Assembly: GCF_007971225.1 (NCBI RefSeq)
Contig: NZ_CP042435.1
Location: 620,001-684,000, forward strand
Source: Panacibacter ginsenosidivorans
GTDB taxonomy: Bacteria; Bacteroidota; Bacteroidia; Chitinophagales; Chitinophagaceae
Reading direction: 5' to 3'
DNA: 64,000 nt
The position numbers and the translations under genes are program-made. Position 1 is the first letter of the stretch. Each line of letters begins with the position of its first letter. Positions 53,960-63,156 of the stretch are shown in pieces. The notes beneath the pieces were generated by a model. It did no database searches, was not told the DNA's origin, and saw only the letters and a list, made by a program, of their open reading frames with translations.

Positions 53960-54024
53960 GTAGAAGCGTGCGACGCAAGTAAAGTATAATAGAAGTTCAA
54001 AAGCCGGGCCTAAAAAAAAATCAT
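53960..54024 (-). repeat. 3'-end palindromic repeat, single half (locus T)
   Basis: Core GTAGAAGCGTGCGACGCAAG at 53960-53979, then a block ending AAGCCGGGCCTAAAAAAAAA. The A-run end lies 12 bp from the stop of the minus-strand cytidine deaminase gene. Confidence 0.82.
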
Positions 54025-54035
54025 AAACCACTTTC

Positions 54036-54521
54036 TTATTTAAGATTTTCGCCGCCAAAACTCAATGGCAGCAAGGCATTTGCCTGTTCAATAACATACA
54101 CCTTGCCCTGCATGCCACCAAGTATCAAACGTATTGTATGTTGCTGGCGTGATTCAAATTCAACAAGCGCCTGCCTGCACATACCACAGGGCGCAACAGG
54201 TTGGGTACTTTCACCATTACGGTTATCGTAACTGATAGCCATTGTTTCTACAGACACGCCTGGATGTTGCGACGCAACTGCCGAAAGCAATACACGTTCT
54301 GCACAAATACCTACGGGATAGCTTGCATTTTCCTGGTTGGTGCCTTTTATAAATGAGCCATTGCTCAGTTGTGCAGCAGCACCCACATGAAAATGAGAAT
54401 AAGGTGCATACGCATTTGCGGTTGCATCTTTTGCCATCTTAAGTAAGACGGCATCTGCATCCGGTAATGTTTCTGCGGAATCATAAACCTTGTAATAAAA
54501 AGAAGATTGTTGCTTTTTCAT
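54036..54521 (-). CDS. cdd: Cytidine deaminase
   Basis: Zinc enzyme of 161 residues in pyrimidine salvage, converting cytidine and deoxycytidine to uridine forms. The start at 54521 (MKKQQSSFYYKVYD) is preferred; one 21 bp upstream is possible. The zinc and catalytic residues are in the PVGICAERVLLSAVA segment (Cys-Ala-Glu) and in PCGMCRQALVEF. Substrate residues appear in YSHFHVGAAAQLSNG. Normal length for the homotetrameric type. It is followed by repeat half T. Confidence 0.93.
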   Translation of the reverse strand: MKKQQSSFYYKVYDSAETLPDADAVLLKMAKDATANAYAPYSHFHVGAAAQLSNGSFIKGTNQENASYPVGICAERVLLSAVASQHPGVSVETMAISYDNRNGESTQPVAPCGMCRQALVEFESRQQHTIRLILGGMQGKVYVIEQANALLPLSFGGENLK

Positions 54522-54592
54522 ATTACGCAATTTACAAAGCAAAAAGTCTTCAATGCTTTTGCAATGAAGACTTTTACGGTATAACTGAAATA

Positions 54593-56125
54593 TTATTTTA
54601 TAGATTTAAAGAACCTGTTCCAGCGCGGCCCGTCATTGTAGCTAAACCATATCAATGAAGCTTTACCTACAATATGTGTTTCCGGAACAAAGCCCCAGAA
54701 ACGGCTGTCCTGGCTTCGGTGGCGGTTGTCACCCATCATCCAGTAGTAATTTAATTTAAAAGTGTAAGTAGTTGCTTCTTTTCCATTGATGATGAATTTG
54801 CCATTTTGATTCTCGAATGTGTTATGCTCATACACAGTTATCAATCTTTGGTACAGGTTTATATTGTTTGCACTAAGCGTAACAGTCTCACCTTTCTTAG
54901 GGATATGCAGCGGACCAAACCTATCTACACTCCATGGGAAATTTTTATCAAAAGGAAAAATTTCTGCCGGATTAGGAACTGTATCTAAATACATTTTAAC
55001 CGATTTAAAATTTGGTTGCTTTTTGACTTTCTCCAGATTATCAGGTGTCATGTTCATTACAGATATAGTTTGGGAAAGTTCTCCATAATCGCCATTTTTC
55101 TCATATGTTTTGCCATCTTCTGTTACAAACTGGTAACCGAGGTCGTCTTCTAAAAACTCCTGTGTAAAAGGCGTTCCGCTTGTTTCTACCTGATAGTCAG
55201 TTTGAGAGTCAGGCGCCACAAAAGCTTTTTCATTGTTCACATACAACACGCCATTACGCACTTCTATTACATCGCCGGGCACACCCACACAACGTTTAAT
55301 ATAATTATCTGTTTTATCCATTGGATGTACCAATATATGATCGCCAAACTGGGCCATCAGCTGATCGCGATTACCATTAAAATCTTTTCTCAACACATCG
55401 TAGTATGGATTTTTTGATCCGTAATTCTCCAGGTTAATGATTGTATCTCCGGCAGGAAAATTAAATACTACAACATCATTGCGCTTTACATCAACAAAGC
55501 CCAGTAGTCTTGTATAAGGAACCTGAATCCATTTTAGGTAAGATGGTGTTGTAGGTAATGCTGGTAAAGTATTGTGCACAAAAGGAAAACTTATTGGAGT
55601 TTGTGGCAATCTTGGCCCATAGCTCAATTTATTTACAAAAAGGAAATCATTCACCAGCAGAGTGCGTTCCATACTGCCTGTAGGAATGGTGTAGGCTTCA
55701 AAAATAAAAGTTCGTATGAGTGTTGCAGCAACTACAGCAAATACAGCGGCATCAACCCATTCACGGGCAGCAGATTTCTTGTACATCTTCATAACCTTTT
55801 CACCACCCCAGCGAACATCTTTTGAAAATCCAAGATAAGGCAGGTAAATAAAAGGCAGAAACACAGCGGCTGCATGAGCGCCAACACCAAATTTGCCAAA
55901 ATGCATGGTGTAAATGATGATGATCCAGATTGTTATGAACTGACCTGCAATAGGAATCAATTGCAACCAGAACCAGGTTTTACTGATACCGCATTTTTCA
56001 ACGATCAGCCATGTATTGTAAAATGGAATAAAAGCTTTTACCGGATCAATGCCCGATTTCTTAAACATACCATATAGTCCAATATGCCATCCTATCGTAC
56101 CGAGAATAAAAATGATCCAGCCCAT
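54593..56125 (-). CDS. lepB: Signal peptidase I with an extra N-terminal membrane domain
   Basis: Protein of 510 residues that removes signal peptides at the outer face of the inner membrane. The catalytic Ser is in AYTIPTGSMERTLLVND and the general-base Lys in NYIKRCVGVPGDVIEV, and box E is YWMMGDNRHRSQDSRFWGF. The first 110 residues form an added domain with three or four helices and a DUF5684-like pattern (VKAFIPFYNTWLIVEKCGIS). The catalytic part has large inserts, as is common in this phylum. The substrate range cannot be read from sequence. Confidence 0.92.
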   Translation of the reverse strand: MGWIIFILGTIGWHIGLYGMFKKSGIDPVKAFIPFYNTWLIVEKCGISKTWFWLQLIPIAGQFITIWIIIIYTMHFGKFGVGAHAAAVFLPFIYLPYLGFSKDVRWGGEKVMKMYKKSAAREWVDAAVFAVVAATLIRTFIFEAYTIPTGSMERTLLVNDFLFVNKLSYGPRLPQTPISFPFVHNTLPALPTTPSYLKWIQVPYTRLLGFVDVKRNDVVVFNFPAGDTIINLENYGSKNPYYDVLRKDFNGNRDQLMAQFGDHILVHPMDKTDNYIKRCVGVPGDVIEVRNGVLYVNNEKAFVAPDSQTDYQVETSGTPFTQEFLEDDLGYQFVTEDGKTYEKNGDYGELSQTISVMNMTPDNLEKVKKQPNFKSVKMYLDTVPNPAEIFPFDKNFPWSVDRFGPLHIPKKGETVTLSANNINLYQRLITVYEHNTFENQNGKFIINGKEATTYTFKLNYYWMMGDNRHRSQDSRFWGFVPETHIVGKASLIWFSYNDGPRWNRFFKSIK

Positions 56126-56250
56126 TTAGTTGAGTTTAATGGCAGCAAAAATAACATTCTATTAAAGCTTTCAAAATCATTCTGTCCAAAGTTTTCTTAA
56201 ATAGAATTACCTGAAATGAAAAACCTGCCTATTTATATTAATTTTTTCTT

Positions 56251-56306
56251 TTTTGAACCTGGCAATATATCCCTGCTTGAACTTTTGTTGCGTCGCACTC
56301 TTCAGG
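56251..56306 (+). repeat. 3'-end palindromic repeat, single half (locus U)
   Basis: TTTTTTGAACCTGGC, an AT-rich block, then core GTTGCGTCGCACTCTTCAGG at 56287-56306. It lies between the divergent lepB and ABC-F genes, so it is not at a gene 3' end. Confidence 0.82.
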
Positions 56307-56418
56307 TTTCTTTCCATTTGTCGTCAATGTGCCTCAAATGTTACAAATAATGACAATGCAAATACCTTAACTTCTCAATTCATCGGCTATTCACTTATTT
56401 AACTTCTCAACTATTGCC

Positions 56419-56426
56419 TACTTTTG
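56419..56426 (+). promoter_or_regulatory. -7 promoter box of the ABC-F gene
   Basis: TACTTTTGCGC matches TAnnTTTG. The predicted start point is about 14 nt before the ATG at 56447 and lies after the earlier in-frame ATG at 56414, which supports the later start. Confidence 0.6.
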
Positions 56427-56446
56427 CGCTTCAATTTTTTAAAGCT

Positions 56447-58423
56447 ATGCTCATCGGGTTGAATAATGTTACGTTTGAATTTGGTGCAAGAGTTATTATA
56501 GAAAATGCTACCTGGCATATTCTACCAGGAGATCGTGTGGGATTGATTGGCTATAATGGTACGGGTAAATCCACTATACTCAAACTATTGGTTGGTGAAT
56601 ACCTACCCAGTGGCGGCAGCGTAGAAAAAAGCCGGGATACAACCATTGGTTATTTGCATCAGGATTTGCTGAGTTTTGATACCAACGATTCTATTCTTGA
56701 AGTGGCTATGGGTGCATTTGAAAGAGTAAAACAGTTAGAGAAAGAGATAGAATTACTCGGCAAAAAAATGGAACTTCCTTCTTTTACCGGTGATGGCCCG
56801 GAAGATGAAGCATTATTGCACGAATATTCTGATAAGCTGCATGAAATGGACGTATTGGGCGGGTACAAAATTCATCATAAAACGGAAGAAGTATTACAGG
56901 GTCTTGGTTTTGAGAATAATTCATTATTAAGACCATATAAAGAATTCAGCGGTGGATGGCGCATGCGTGTTTTACTTGCAAAAATGATTCTACAACAACC
57001 AGATGTCTTGTTGCTCGATGAACCTACCAATCACCTTGACCTTCCTTCTATCGAATGGCTCGAAAAATATTTACAGCATTATAAAGGCAGTGTAGTTATT
57101 GTAAGCCATGATAAATTTTTCCTTAACCGCATGGTAAATAAGATTGCTGAAGTTTACCAGCAGGAACTGCATTTATATACCGGCAATTATGATTACTACG
57201 AAACAGAAAAAGCAACGCGTATAGAAATGCAGCAACGTGCTTATGAAAACCAACAGGATTATATAAGACAAAATGAGCGATTGGTTGAACGTTTTAGAGC
57301 TAAAGCCAGTAAAGCAGCAATGGCACAGAGTATAATGAAGAAACTTGACAAACTGGAAAGAGTTGAACAGGTAGAATTGGAAAGACCAAATTTGCGTATC
57401 AATTTTAAAGTAGATAAACAACCAGGTAAAATAATTGCAACGATAAAAGATGCTACCAAAAAATTCGGCGATCTTACTATTGTTGAAAATGCAGAAGCAG
57501 AAATAAACCGTGGTGATAAAATTGCATTGATCGGCGCAAATGGCAAAGGGAAATCTACCTTACTTAGAATGATTGCAGGAACGGAAACATTTGATGGCGA
57601 AAGGATTTGGGGGCACAATGTTGATGAAAGCTTTTATGCACAACACCAGTTAGAAGCATTAAATATCAACAACACTATTCTTGATGAAATGAAAGAATGC
57701 GGCAGTGGAAAAACAGAAATGGAATTGCGTGCTTTAATGGGCTGTTTTCTTTTCAGCGGGGATGATGTTGATAAGAAAATAAAAATATTAAGCGGTGGCG
57801 AAAAAGCTAGAGTTGCACTGGCTAAAGTAATAACAGGTAAGGGGAATTTTTTAATGCTTGACGAGCCTACGAACCACCTTGATATGCATAGCGTCGAGTT
57901 ATTAGCAGAAGCTTTGAATAAGTATGAAGGCACTTCTATATTGGTCAGTCACGATAGATTTTTTATATCCAAAACGGCTAATACAATCTGGGAAATAGTT
58001 GATCATGAAATAAAAGTTTTCAATGGTCCGTATAATGAATATGTAGATTGGAAAGAGCGCCTAGCCAAACAAAAAGCCGAAAGCGAAAAACAAAAAGAAG
58101 AGATAAAAGAAACACCTGTTTTAAAAATTCAGTCACAACCTGTGCATAATAAACAGGCAATTAGTAGTAATAATACTGACCGTGATCAAAAGAAAGAGTT
58201 ACAGAAGTTGCAAAAACAATTTAGTAAACTGGAAGAAGATATTAATAAGCTAAATACAACCAAAGCTAATATTGAATCTGATCTTGGGAAGCCCGATATA
58301 TATGCCGATGTAAAAAGATTTCACCAGTTGGAAACTGATCATAAAAATGTTATGCAAAAAATACAAACAGCTGAAAAGGAATATGAGCAATTGTTTGAAA
58401 AGATAATGGCATTAGAAGAATAA
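56447..58423 (+). CDS. ABC-F family ATP-binding protein
   Basis: Soluble tandem ATPase of 658 residues with no membrane part. The first cassette has Walker A GYNGTGKSTILKLL, signature FSGGWRMRVLLAKMI and Walker B VLLLDEPTNHLD. The second has GANGKGKSTLLRMI, LSGGEKARVALAKVI and FLMLDEPTNHLD. The linker (about 240-320) and a C-terminal coiled coil (about 570-658, LQKQFSKLEEDINKL) suggest a Uup- or ribosome-associated role. The start at 56447 (MLIGLNNVTFEFG) agrees with the family and with the promoter position. It ends with a strong terminator. Confidence 0.93.
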   Translation: MLIGLNNVTFEFGARVIIENATWHILPGDRVGLIGYNGTGKSTILKLLVGEYLPSGGSVEKSRDTTIGYLHQDLLSFDTNDSILEVAMGAFERVKQLEKEIELLGKKMELPSFTGDGPEDEALLHEYSDKLHEMDVLGGYKIHHKTEEVLQGLGFENNSLLRPYKEFSGGWRMRVLLAKMILQQPDVLLLDEPTNHLDLPSIEWLEKYLQHYKGSVVIVSHDKFFLNRMVNKIAEVYQQELHLYTGNYDYYETEKATRIEMQQRAYENQQDYIRQNERLVERFRAKASKAAMAQSIMKKLDKLERVEQVELERPNLRINFKVDKQPGKIIATIKDATKKFGDLTIVENAEAEINRGDKIALIGANGKGKSTLLRMIAGTETFDGERIWGHNVDESFYAQHQLEALNINNTILDEMKECGSGKTEMELRALMGCFLFSGDDVDKKIKILSGGEKARVALAKVITGKGNFLMLDEPTNHLDMHSVELLAEALNKYEGTSILVSHDRFFISKTANTIWEIVDHEIKVFNGPYNEYVDWKERLAKQKAESEKQKEEIKETPVLKIQSQPVHNKQAISSNNTDRDQKKELQKLQKQFSKLEEDINKLNTTKANIESDLGKPDIYADVKRFHQLETDHKNVMQKIQTAEKEYEQLFEKIMALEE

Positions 58424-58448
58424 AATTTCATTCATAAAAAATAAAAAG

Positions 58449-58478
58449 CCTGTTCAAAAAAATTGAACAGGTTTTTTT
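58449..58478 (+). terminator. Intrinsic terminator of the ABC-F gene
   Basis: CCTGTTCAA (58449-58457) pairs with TTGAACAGG (58463-58471) around five A and is followed by seven T. Confidence 0.88.
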
Positions 58479-58496
58479 GTTGAATTATTTGCTGTT

Positions 58497-58556
58497 GTAC
58501 AAGTGTGCGACGCAATGAACGATGAGGAATGTTGCTAATGCTGGGCTCATAAATAA
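58497..58556 (-). repeat. 3'-end palindromic repeat, single half (locus V)
   Basis: Core GTACAAGTGTGCGACGCAAT at 58497-58516, then a block ending GCTGGGCTCATAAATAAAAA. The A-run end points to the glf stop, about 45 bp away. Confidence 0.83.
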
Positions 58557-58602
58557 AAAGACCACCATAGAAGGCGGTCTAAATAATATAATTATGTTCA
58601 AA

Positions 58603-59724
58603 CTATGCGGCTGTTTCTTTTATACCTTCTGTTATATTGTATTTCTGCATTATTTCTGTTGCAAAATTCATAGCTCTTCCAATAGCCTGATCCATATCAT
58701 AATACCTGTATTCACCCAAACGACCACAAATCAACACATCTTTAAGTTCTTCTGCTGCCTGCCTGTATTTTTCATATAAAGCTTTATTGATCTTATCAGG
58801 GAATGGATATTCATATTGATGAGGGCTATCCGGCGTAAAAGGTGTTTCATGTGTGAGTAAAGTGCCTTTTACTTTTTTCTTATCATCTTCATGCATGAGA
58901 TGCTTCCATTCTATAGTGCGAATCCTTGGTTCATCAGCATTTGGATAATTTACCTGTATATAAGGCTGATGTTGCTCTAAATCAGGTAAGTGCTCTACTT
59001 TCCTGTTTTGACCCCTGTATTTTAATTTACCATAACTATAACCAAAGAACTCATCCACAGGTCCTGTAAAAATTAAAAGTTTGTTAGCTACAATTTTGTC
59101 TCTGTTATGCAGATAATCAAAATTTAGCTCAACAGGGATTTCTCCAATCATATTACGCACCATTTCAGTGTAGCCATTTCTTGGTAATGCATTCCATTTA
59201 TGATTAGGTGTAAGTGTGGTAACATTTGATTTATTGATTGTTATTCGTGTTGCCAATTCCTTATCCAGATCAACACATTTAACGCCCCATTGCTTCTCAG
59301 TATAACCTTTGATAAACAGTTCATACAATTCTCTTGGCATTTTAGCAAGACATGCTTCTTCAAAATTTTTAGGTTCTCCAGTAAACAGATTCCATTCTTT
59401 ACCAGCAATTTTTTCAATATAAGATTGCTGAACTGGCCAATTGAGATATTCGCCATTTACCCTTGACATTAACACAGAGCTCCAATTGTAGAAATCCGAA
59501 AAACGATTTACAAAATTCCATATTTTATCGGAGCCGCAACGAAAATAATGCGGGCCATACTTATGTATCATTGCACCGCTTTCATGCTTATAGTCGTAAA
59601 CATTTCCTGCTATGTGCTCTTTGCGATCAAGAATAATAACATCTTGGTTATTATCTGCAAGGATTCTTCCAATAGTGCTTCCTGTAAGACCGGAACCAAC
59701 AATTACAAAGTCAGCTTTAATCAT
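58603..59724 (-). CDS. glf: UDP-galactopyranose mutase
   Basis: Flavoenzyme of 373 residues that interconverts UDP-galactopyranose and UDP-galactofuranose for surface polysaccharide synthesis. The N-terminal FAD-binding segment is VGSGLTGSTIGRILADNN, followed by DRKEHIAGNVYDY and HKYGPHYFRC. Active-site residues appear in KGYTEKQWGVKCVDLDKEL and the C-terminal GRLGEYRYYDMDQAIGRAM. Its start lies about 110 bp from the stop of a sugar-1-phosphate transferase gene on the same strand, with a terminator between them, so they may be separate transcripts. Confidence 0.94.
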   Translation of the reverse strand: MIKADFVIVGSGLTGSTIGRILADNNQDVIILDRKEHIAGNVYDYKHESGAMIHKYGPHYFRCGSDKIWNFVNRFSDFYNWSSVLMSRVNGEYLNWPVQQSYIEKIAGKEWNLFTGEPKNFEEACLAKMPRELYELFIKGYTEKQWGVKCVDLDKELATRITINKSNVTTLTPNHKWNALPRNGYTEMVRNMIGEIPVELNFDYLHNRDKIVANKLLIFTGPVDEFFGYSYGKLKYRGQNRKVEHLPDLEQHQPYIQVNYPNADEPRIRTIEWKHLMHEDDKKKVKGTLLTHETPFTPDSPHQYEYPFPDKINKALYEKYRQAAEELKDVLICGRLGEYRYYDMDQAIGRAMNFATEIMQKYNITEGIKETAA

Positions 59725-59751
59725 AAGTGGTTAGTTAGATAAGATATGAAT

Positions 59752-59789
59752 GTAAAAATAAACACGCTTGTCCGAATGGGCAAGCGTGT
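59752..59789 (-). terminator. Intrinsic terminator of the sugar transferase gene
   Basis: ACACGCTTG (59762-59770) pairs with CAAGCGTGT (59781-59789). On the minus strand the stem is followed by TTATTTTTA. It separates the sugar transferase from glf. Confidence 0.75.
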
Positions 59790-59834
59790 AATTATAAACG
59801 TTTTTTTAATATAAAAATTTTATACCGGCATAAT

Positions 59835-60563
59835 TTAATACGCCCCTTCGCCGGTAATTACAACTATTGGTGTTTTGAGCAATATTTTAGCGTCCATTAT
59901 AAGGCTATAATTTTCGATATACTCAGTATCATGTTCAATCATGAATTCGGCACTTGTGTTATTTATTCTATCGCGAATTTGCCAAAGGCCTGTTATACCC
60001 GGACGAACCAGGCAACGTACTTCTTTAAATTCCGGTAAATGCTTAAGCATAAAGGGAACAAGTGGCCTTGGACCAATAATACTCATATCCCCGATAAGTA
60101 CATTAAATAACTGCGGAAGCTCATCAATGCTGGTTTTACGAATAATCTTCCCGATCCAGGTAATACGTGTATCATTTTTTACTTTGTGAAGAATGCCCTT
60201 CTCTTGTCCTGCCAATGCTATTTCATAATCAGATTTTCGGGTACTTTGATCTGATACCATAGACCGAAATTTGAAGCATCTGAAATTAATACCTCTATAG
60301 CCAACACGTTCATTAGAATAAAGAACAGGTCCCTTGGAGGTTAATTTGATGATTAAAGCTACAGTAATGAGGATTGGAGAAAAGAAGAGAATGAGTAATG
60401 ATGAAGCAACTATGTCAAAAATTCGCTTCAACATAACTTGCAATTTTTTTTGTTGAAGTGATTCTTCAATTGATCGCTTTCGCTCAGGATAGGATGTCTC
60501 TAAATGAATATGCAGAAGAGATTCATGCACCCCATTTTGTTTTTGTAAAAGGTTTACTTCCAT
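59835..60563 (-). CDS. Undecaprenyl-phosphate sugar-1-phosphate transferase
   Basis: Membrane enzyme of 242 residues that links the first sugar phosphate to the lipid carrier. After a polar N-terminal 40 residues comes the hairpin membrane helix (about 45-70, RIFDIVASSLLILFFSPIL), then the conserved RVGYRGINFRCFKFRSM, RKTSIDELPQLFNVLIGDMS and GPRPLVPFML, and GITGLWQI near the C-terminus. It lacks the extra N-terminal helices of the WbaP/WcaJ type and so is of the shorter PglC-like class. A likely start enzyme for exopolysaccharide, paired with glf. Confidence 0.9.
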   Translation of the reverse strand: MEVNLLQKQNGVHESLLHIHLETSYPERKRSIEESLQQKKLQVMLKRIFDIVASSLLILFFSPILITVALIIKLTSKGPVLYSNERVGYRGINFRCFKFRSMVSDQSTRKSDYEIALAGQEKGILHKVKNDTRITWIGKIIRKTSIDELPQLFNVLIGDMSIIGPRPLVPFMLKHLPEFKEVRCLVRPGITGLWQIRDRINNTSAEFMIEHDTEYIENYSLIMDAKILLKTPIVVITGEGAY

Positions 60564-60604
60564 AGATTTGAGTTTTTATTATGGTTTTTACGGGATACGA
60601 ATTT

Positions 60605-60612
60605 CAAAGATA
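60605..60612 (-). promoter_or_regulatory. -7 promoter box of the sugar transferase gene
   Basis: The minus strand reads TATCTTTG, an exact TAnnTTTG match, giving a leader of about 35 nt. No good -33 box. Confidence 0.55.
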
Positions 60613-60675
60613 TGTGATTTGCATATCTTATATTGTAATTTTAAAGATTACTCCCAAGCGAGAAAAATCCTTTTC

Positions 60676-60735
60676 TCATTTTCCTAATTAGTTTAGAACA
60701 TTAAAAAATTCATAGGTGCCAAATTAGGAAAATGA
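60676..60735. promoter_or_regulatory. Long inverted repeat upstream of the sugar transferase promoter
   Basis: TCATTTTCCTAATT (60676-60689) and AATTAGGAAAATGA (60722-60735) are perfect inverted copies separated by 32 nt. They lie about 65 bp upstream of the putative promoter, a position suited to a regulator of polysaccharide synthesis. The role is a guess. Confidence 0.45.
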
Positions 60736-61190
60736 TAGCATTGGAATTTGTTTTAAAATTCAAATAACTAAATAAATTATTCATGTGTTACGCGAAAACA
60801 TACAAGCGAAGCAAAAAGAATAATTTTCAGTAGAGTACTGGGAATTACGGATTATTAACCTGAAACCAGAATCAAACTTATTAGCCCATTACTCTGTTCT
60901 CATGAACGCAAACATAAGTTATTTATTTTGAAAAAACACAGCCATTATAAAAAACTTTTAGAAATATTTATCACTCTATTTTTTTCTTATGTTCTCAGAA
61001 ACAATTACATAACTTCTATTTAAGACACAAGTGCTATTTGCCTTAAATTTTACTTATTACTGAAAAAGAATTATAAATAATTGTTGAAAATTAAATTCAC
61101 TATTATTACTTATTATTTTTTTATACTGTAATTTTATGAGAAGGTATTTGCTTATAAAATATGTGTTAACTGATTTTTATTGGTTAAAAA
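60736..61190. other. AT-rich gap with no recognised feature
   Basis: These 455 bp are very AT-rich and hold no convincing gene, terminator or repeat. The short plus-strand frame at 61136-61333 runs opposite the Lrp gene and is rejected. Confidence 0.5.
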
Positions 61191-61694
61191 TCAGTTTATT
61201 AATACATGCGTTTGTTTTATTATACCCATTACAAACACACTTTGAACATGGCCTATATTCTCACTTTGGCTTAGTTTATTTACATGAAAATCATAATATG
61301 CATCCATGTTTTCTATTACGACTTTCAGCATAAAATCAAACTCTCCGGAAATGTTATAACATTCAATTATTTCATTCATTTCTTGTACTGATTTTATAAA
61401 CTTTGCACCAGCATTCTTGTTGTGTTGCTTTAGGGATACGTAACAGATAACCATCAAGCCCTTTTTTATTTTGGCATAATCTACTAATGTGGCATACTGC
61501 TTAATAACTCCATGCTCCTCCATACGTTTAATACGTTCATGAACAGGCGTGGTGCTTAAATGAATTTTTTGTGATATTTCTTTTACAGTAGCCTTTGCAT
61601 TCTGTTGTAGAATGCGGAGTATAGAAATATCTTTTGAATCCAATATTAAAGAAGTAGTGGGTAATTGTTCTTTTTTCATATTTTTTTCTAACAT
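61191..61694 (-). CDS. Lrp/AsnC-family transcriptional regulator
   Basis: DNA-binding protein of up to 167 residues. The N-terminal winged helix-turn-helix (about 15-65) has ILRILQQNAKATVKEISQ and STTPVHERIKRMEEHGVIKQ, and a C-terminal RAM/AsnC ligand domain (about 80-160) has ECYNISGEFDFMLKVV. Such regulators respond to amino acids. A second start 15 bp downstream (MKKEQLPTTS) is as likely. The gene is divergent from ahcY, so it may regulate it, or methionine/SAM-cycle genes, or itself; this is inference from position. Confidence 0.9.
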   Translation of the reverse strand: MLEKNMKKEQLPTTSLILDSKDISILRILQQNAKATVKEISQKIHLSTTPVHERIKRMEEHGVIKQYATLVDYAKIKKGLMVICYVSLKQHNKNAGAKFIKSVQEMNEIIECYNISGEFDFMLKVVIENMDAYYDFHVNKLSQSENIGHVQSVFVMGIIKQTHVLIN

Positions 61695-61781
61695 AAACAG
61701 GTATTTTATTCTTTGAAATAAAATTAATATGGAGATTTATTCCAAACTTAATTAAATATCTATTATTTTATCCTGCAACTT

Positions 61782-61789
61782 TATCTTTG
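61782..61789 (+). promoter_or_regulatory. -7 promoter box of ahcY
   Basis: TATCTTTGCCATTC matches TAnnTTTG. The expected start point is about 12 nt before the ATG at 61808 and comes after the in-frame ATG at 61787, which supports the later start. Confidence 0.6.
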
Positions 61790-61807
61790 CCATTCAAATT
61801 AATTATC

Positions 61808-63133
61808 ATGTCAACTGTAGCAGAAAAAATCGATCTGAGCCTTCCTTACAAAGTGAAGGACCTAAGCCTTGCCGATTGGGGCCGTAAAGAAATTCGTTTA
61901 GCAGAAGCAGAAATGCCAGGTCTTATGGCGCTACGCGCCGAATACGGTGCATTGCAACCGTTGAAAGGTGCACGCATTGCAGGTTGCCTACATATGACTA
62001 TTCAAACTGCCGTTTTAATTGAAACTTTGGTTGCGCTTGGTGCAGAAGTACGTTGGAGTTCCTGCAATATATTTTCTACACAAGATCATGCTGCTGCTGC
62101 CATTGCCGCCGCAGGGATCGGCGTGTTTGCATGGAAAGGGCAGTCACTGGAAGAAGCAGACTGGTGCATAGAACAGACTTTGTTTTTTGGTAATACAGGC
62201 CATCCTTTAAATATGATACTTGATGATGGGGGTGATCTAACCAACATAGTTTTTGATAAATATCCAGAGCTGATCCAGCACATTAAGGGCTTGAGTGAAG
62301 AAACAACAACAGGTGTACATAGATTATACGAGCGCATGGAAAAGGGTACTTTACCCATCCCGGCAATTAATGTTAATGATTCTGTTACGAAATCCAAGTT
62401 TGATAATAAATATGGTTGTAAAGAATCACTAGTTGATGCTATTCGACGCGCAACAGATGTAATGCTTGCCGGTAAAGTTGCGGTTGTAGGTGGTTATGGT
62501 GATGTAGGCAAAGGTTCCGCAGCCTCATTAGCTGGTGCGGGCTGTCGTGTTATTGTTACGGAAATTGATCCAATTTGCGCTTTACAGGCAGCAATGGATG
62601 GTTTTGAAGTAAAGAAAATGATAGACGCAGTAAAAGAAGCAGACATAATTGTTACAGCCTCTGGATGTCGTGATCTGATCACTGAAAAACACTTTCGCGC
62701 TATGAAAGACAAAGCAATTGTTTGCAATATTGGCCATTTTGATATTGAAATCGATATCGCATGGTTAAATAACAACTACGGCCAGACAAAAGATACTATC
62801 AAGCCACAGGTTGATATTTATAATGTTGATGGAAAAGATATAATCATTCTTGCAGAGGGCCGATTGGTTAATCTTGGTTGCGCAACAGGTCACCCTTCAT
62901 TTGTTATGAGCAATTCATTTACCAATCAAACTCTTGCCCAGATAGAGTTGTGGACTAATCACGGCAGTTATGAAAACAAAGTGTATGTATTACCCAAGCA
63001 TCTTGATGAGAAAGTAGCACGTTTGCATCTTTCCAAAATTGGTGTGCAATTAGATGAATTAACTGATGAACAGTCAGCATATTTGGGTATAACAAAAGAA
63101 GGTCCTTTTAAACCTGAGCATTACAGATATTAA
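61808..63133 (+). CDS. ahcY: Adenosylhomocysteinase
   Basis: Splits S-adenosylhomocysteine into adenosine and homocysteine, so relieving inhibition of methyltransferases. The protein has 441 residues from [12 protein letters not shown]. The substrate region has [17 protein letters not shown] and [11 protein letters not shown], the NAD-binding loop is [20 protein letters not shown], and the C-terminus KPEHYRY is typical. It is divergent from the Lrp-type regulator. With a short leader there is no room for an SAH riboswitch. It ends with a strong terminator. Confidence 0.97.
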   Translation: MSTVAEKIDLSLPYKVKDLSLADWGRKEIRLAEAEMPGLMALRAEYGALQPLKGARIAGCLHMTIQTAVLIETLVALGAEVRWSSCNIFSTQDHAAAAIAAAGIGVFAWKGQSLEEADWCIEQTLFFGNTGHPLNMILDDGGDLTNIVFDKYPELIQHIKGLSEETTTGVHRLYERMEKGTLPIPAINVNDSVTKSKFDNKYGCKESLVDAIRRATDVMLAGKVAVVGGYGDVGKGSAASLAGAGCRVIVTEIDPICALQAAMDGFEVKKMIDAVKEADIIVTASGCRDLITEKHFRAMKDKAIVCNIGHFDIEIDIAWLNNNYGQTKDTIKPQVDIYNVDGKDIIILAEGRLVNLGCATGHPSFVMSNSFTNQTLAQIELWTNHGSYENKVYVLPKHLDEKVARLHLSKIGVQLDELTDEQSAYLGITKEGPFKPEHYRY

Positions 63134-63156
63134 TAAAATTTTTTATCTTAAAATAC

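Noticed and set aside
60676-60735. Invertible promoter of the Bacteroides capsule type
   Set aside because: The two arms are only 32 nt apart and the likely promoter lies outside them, so inversion would not switch it. No recombinase gene is nearby.
61136-61333. 65-codon plus-strand frame near the Lrp gene
   Set aside because: It overlaps the 3' part of the clear Lrp-type gene on the other strand and sits in AT-rich sequence.
61695-61807. SAH or SAM riboswitch upstream of ahcY
   Set aside because: The predicted leader is about 12 nt and the gap shows no stem pattern or terminator expected of such a riboswitch.
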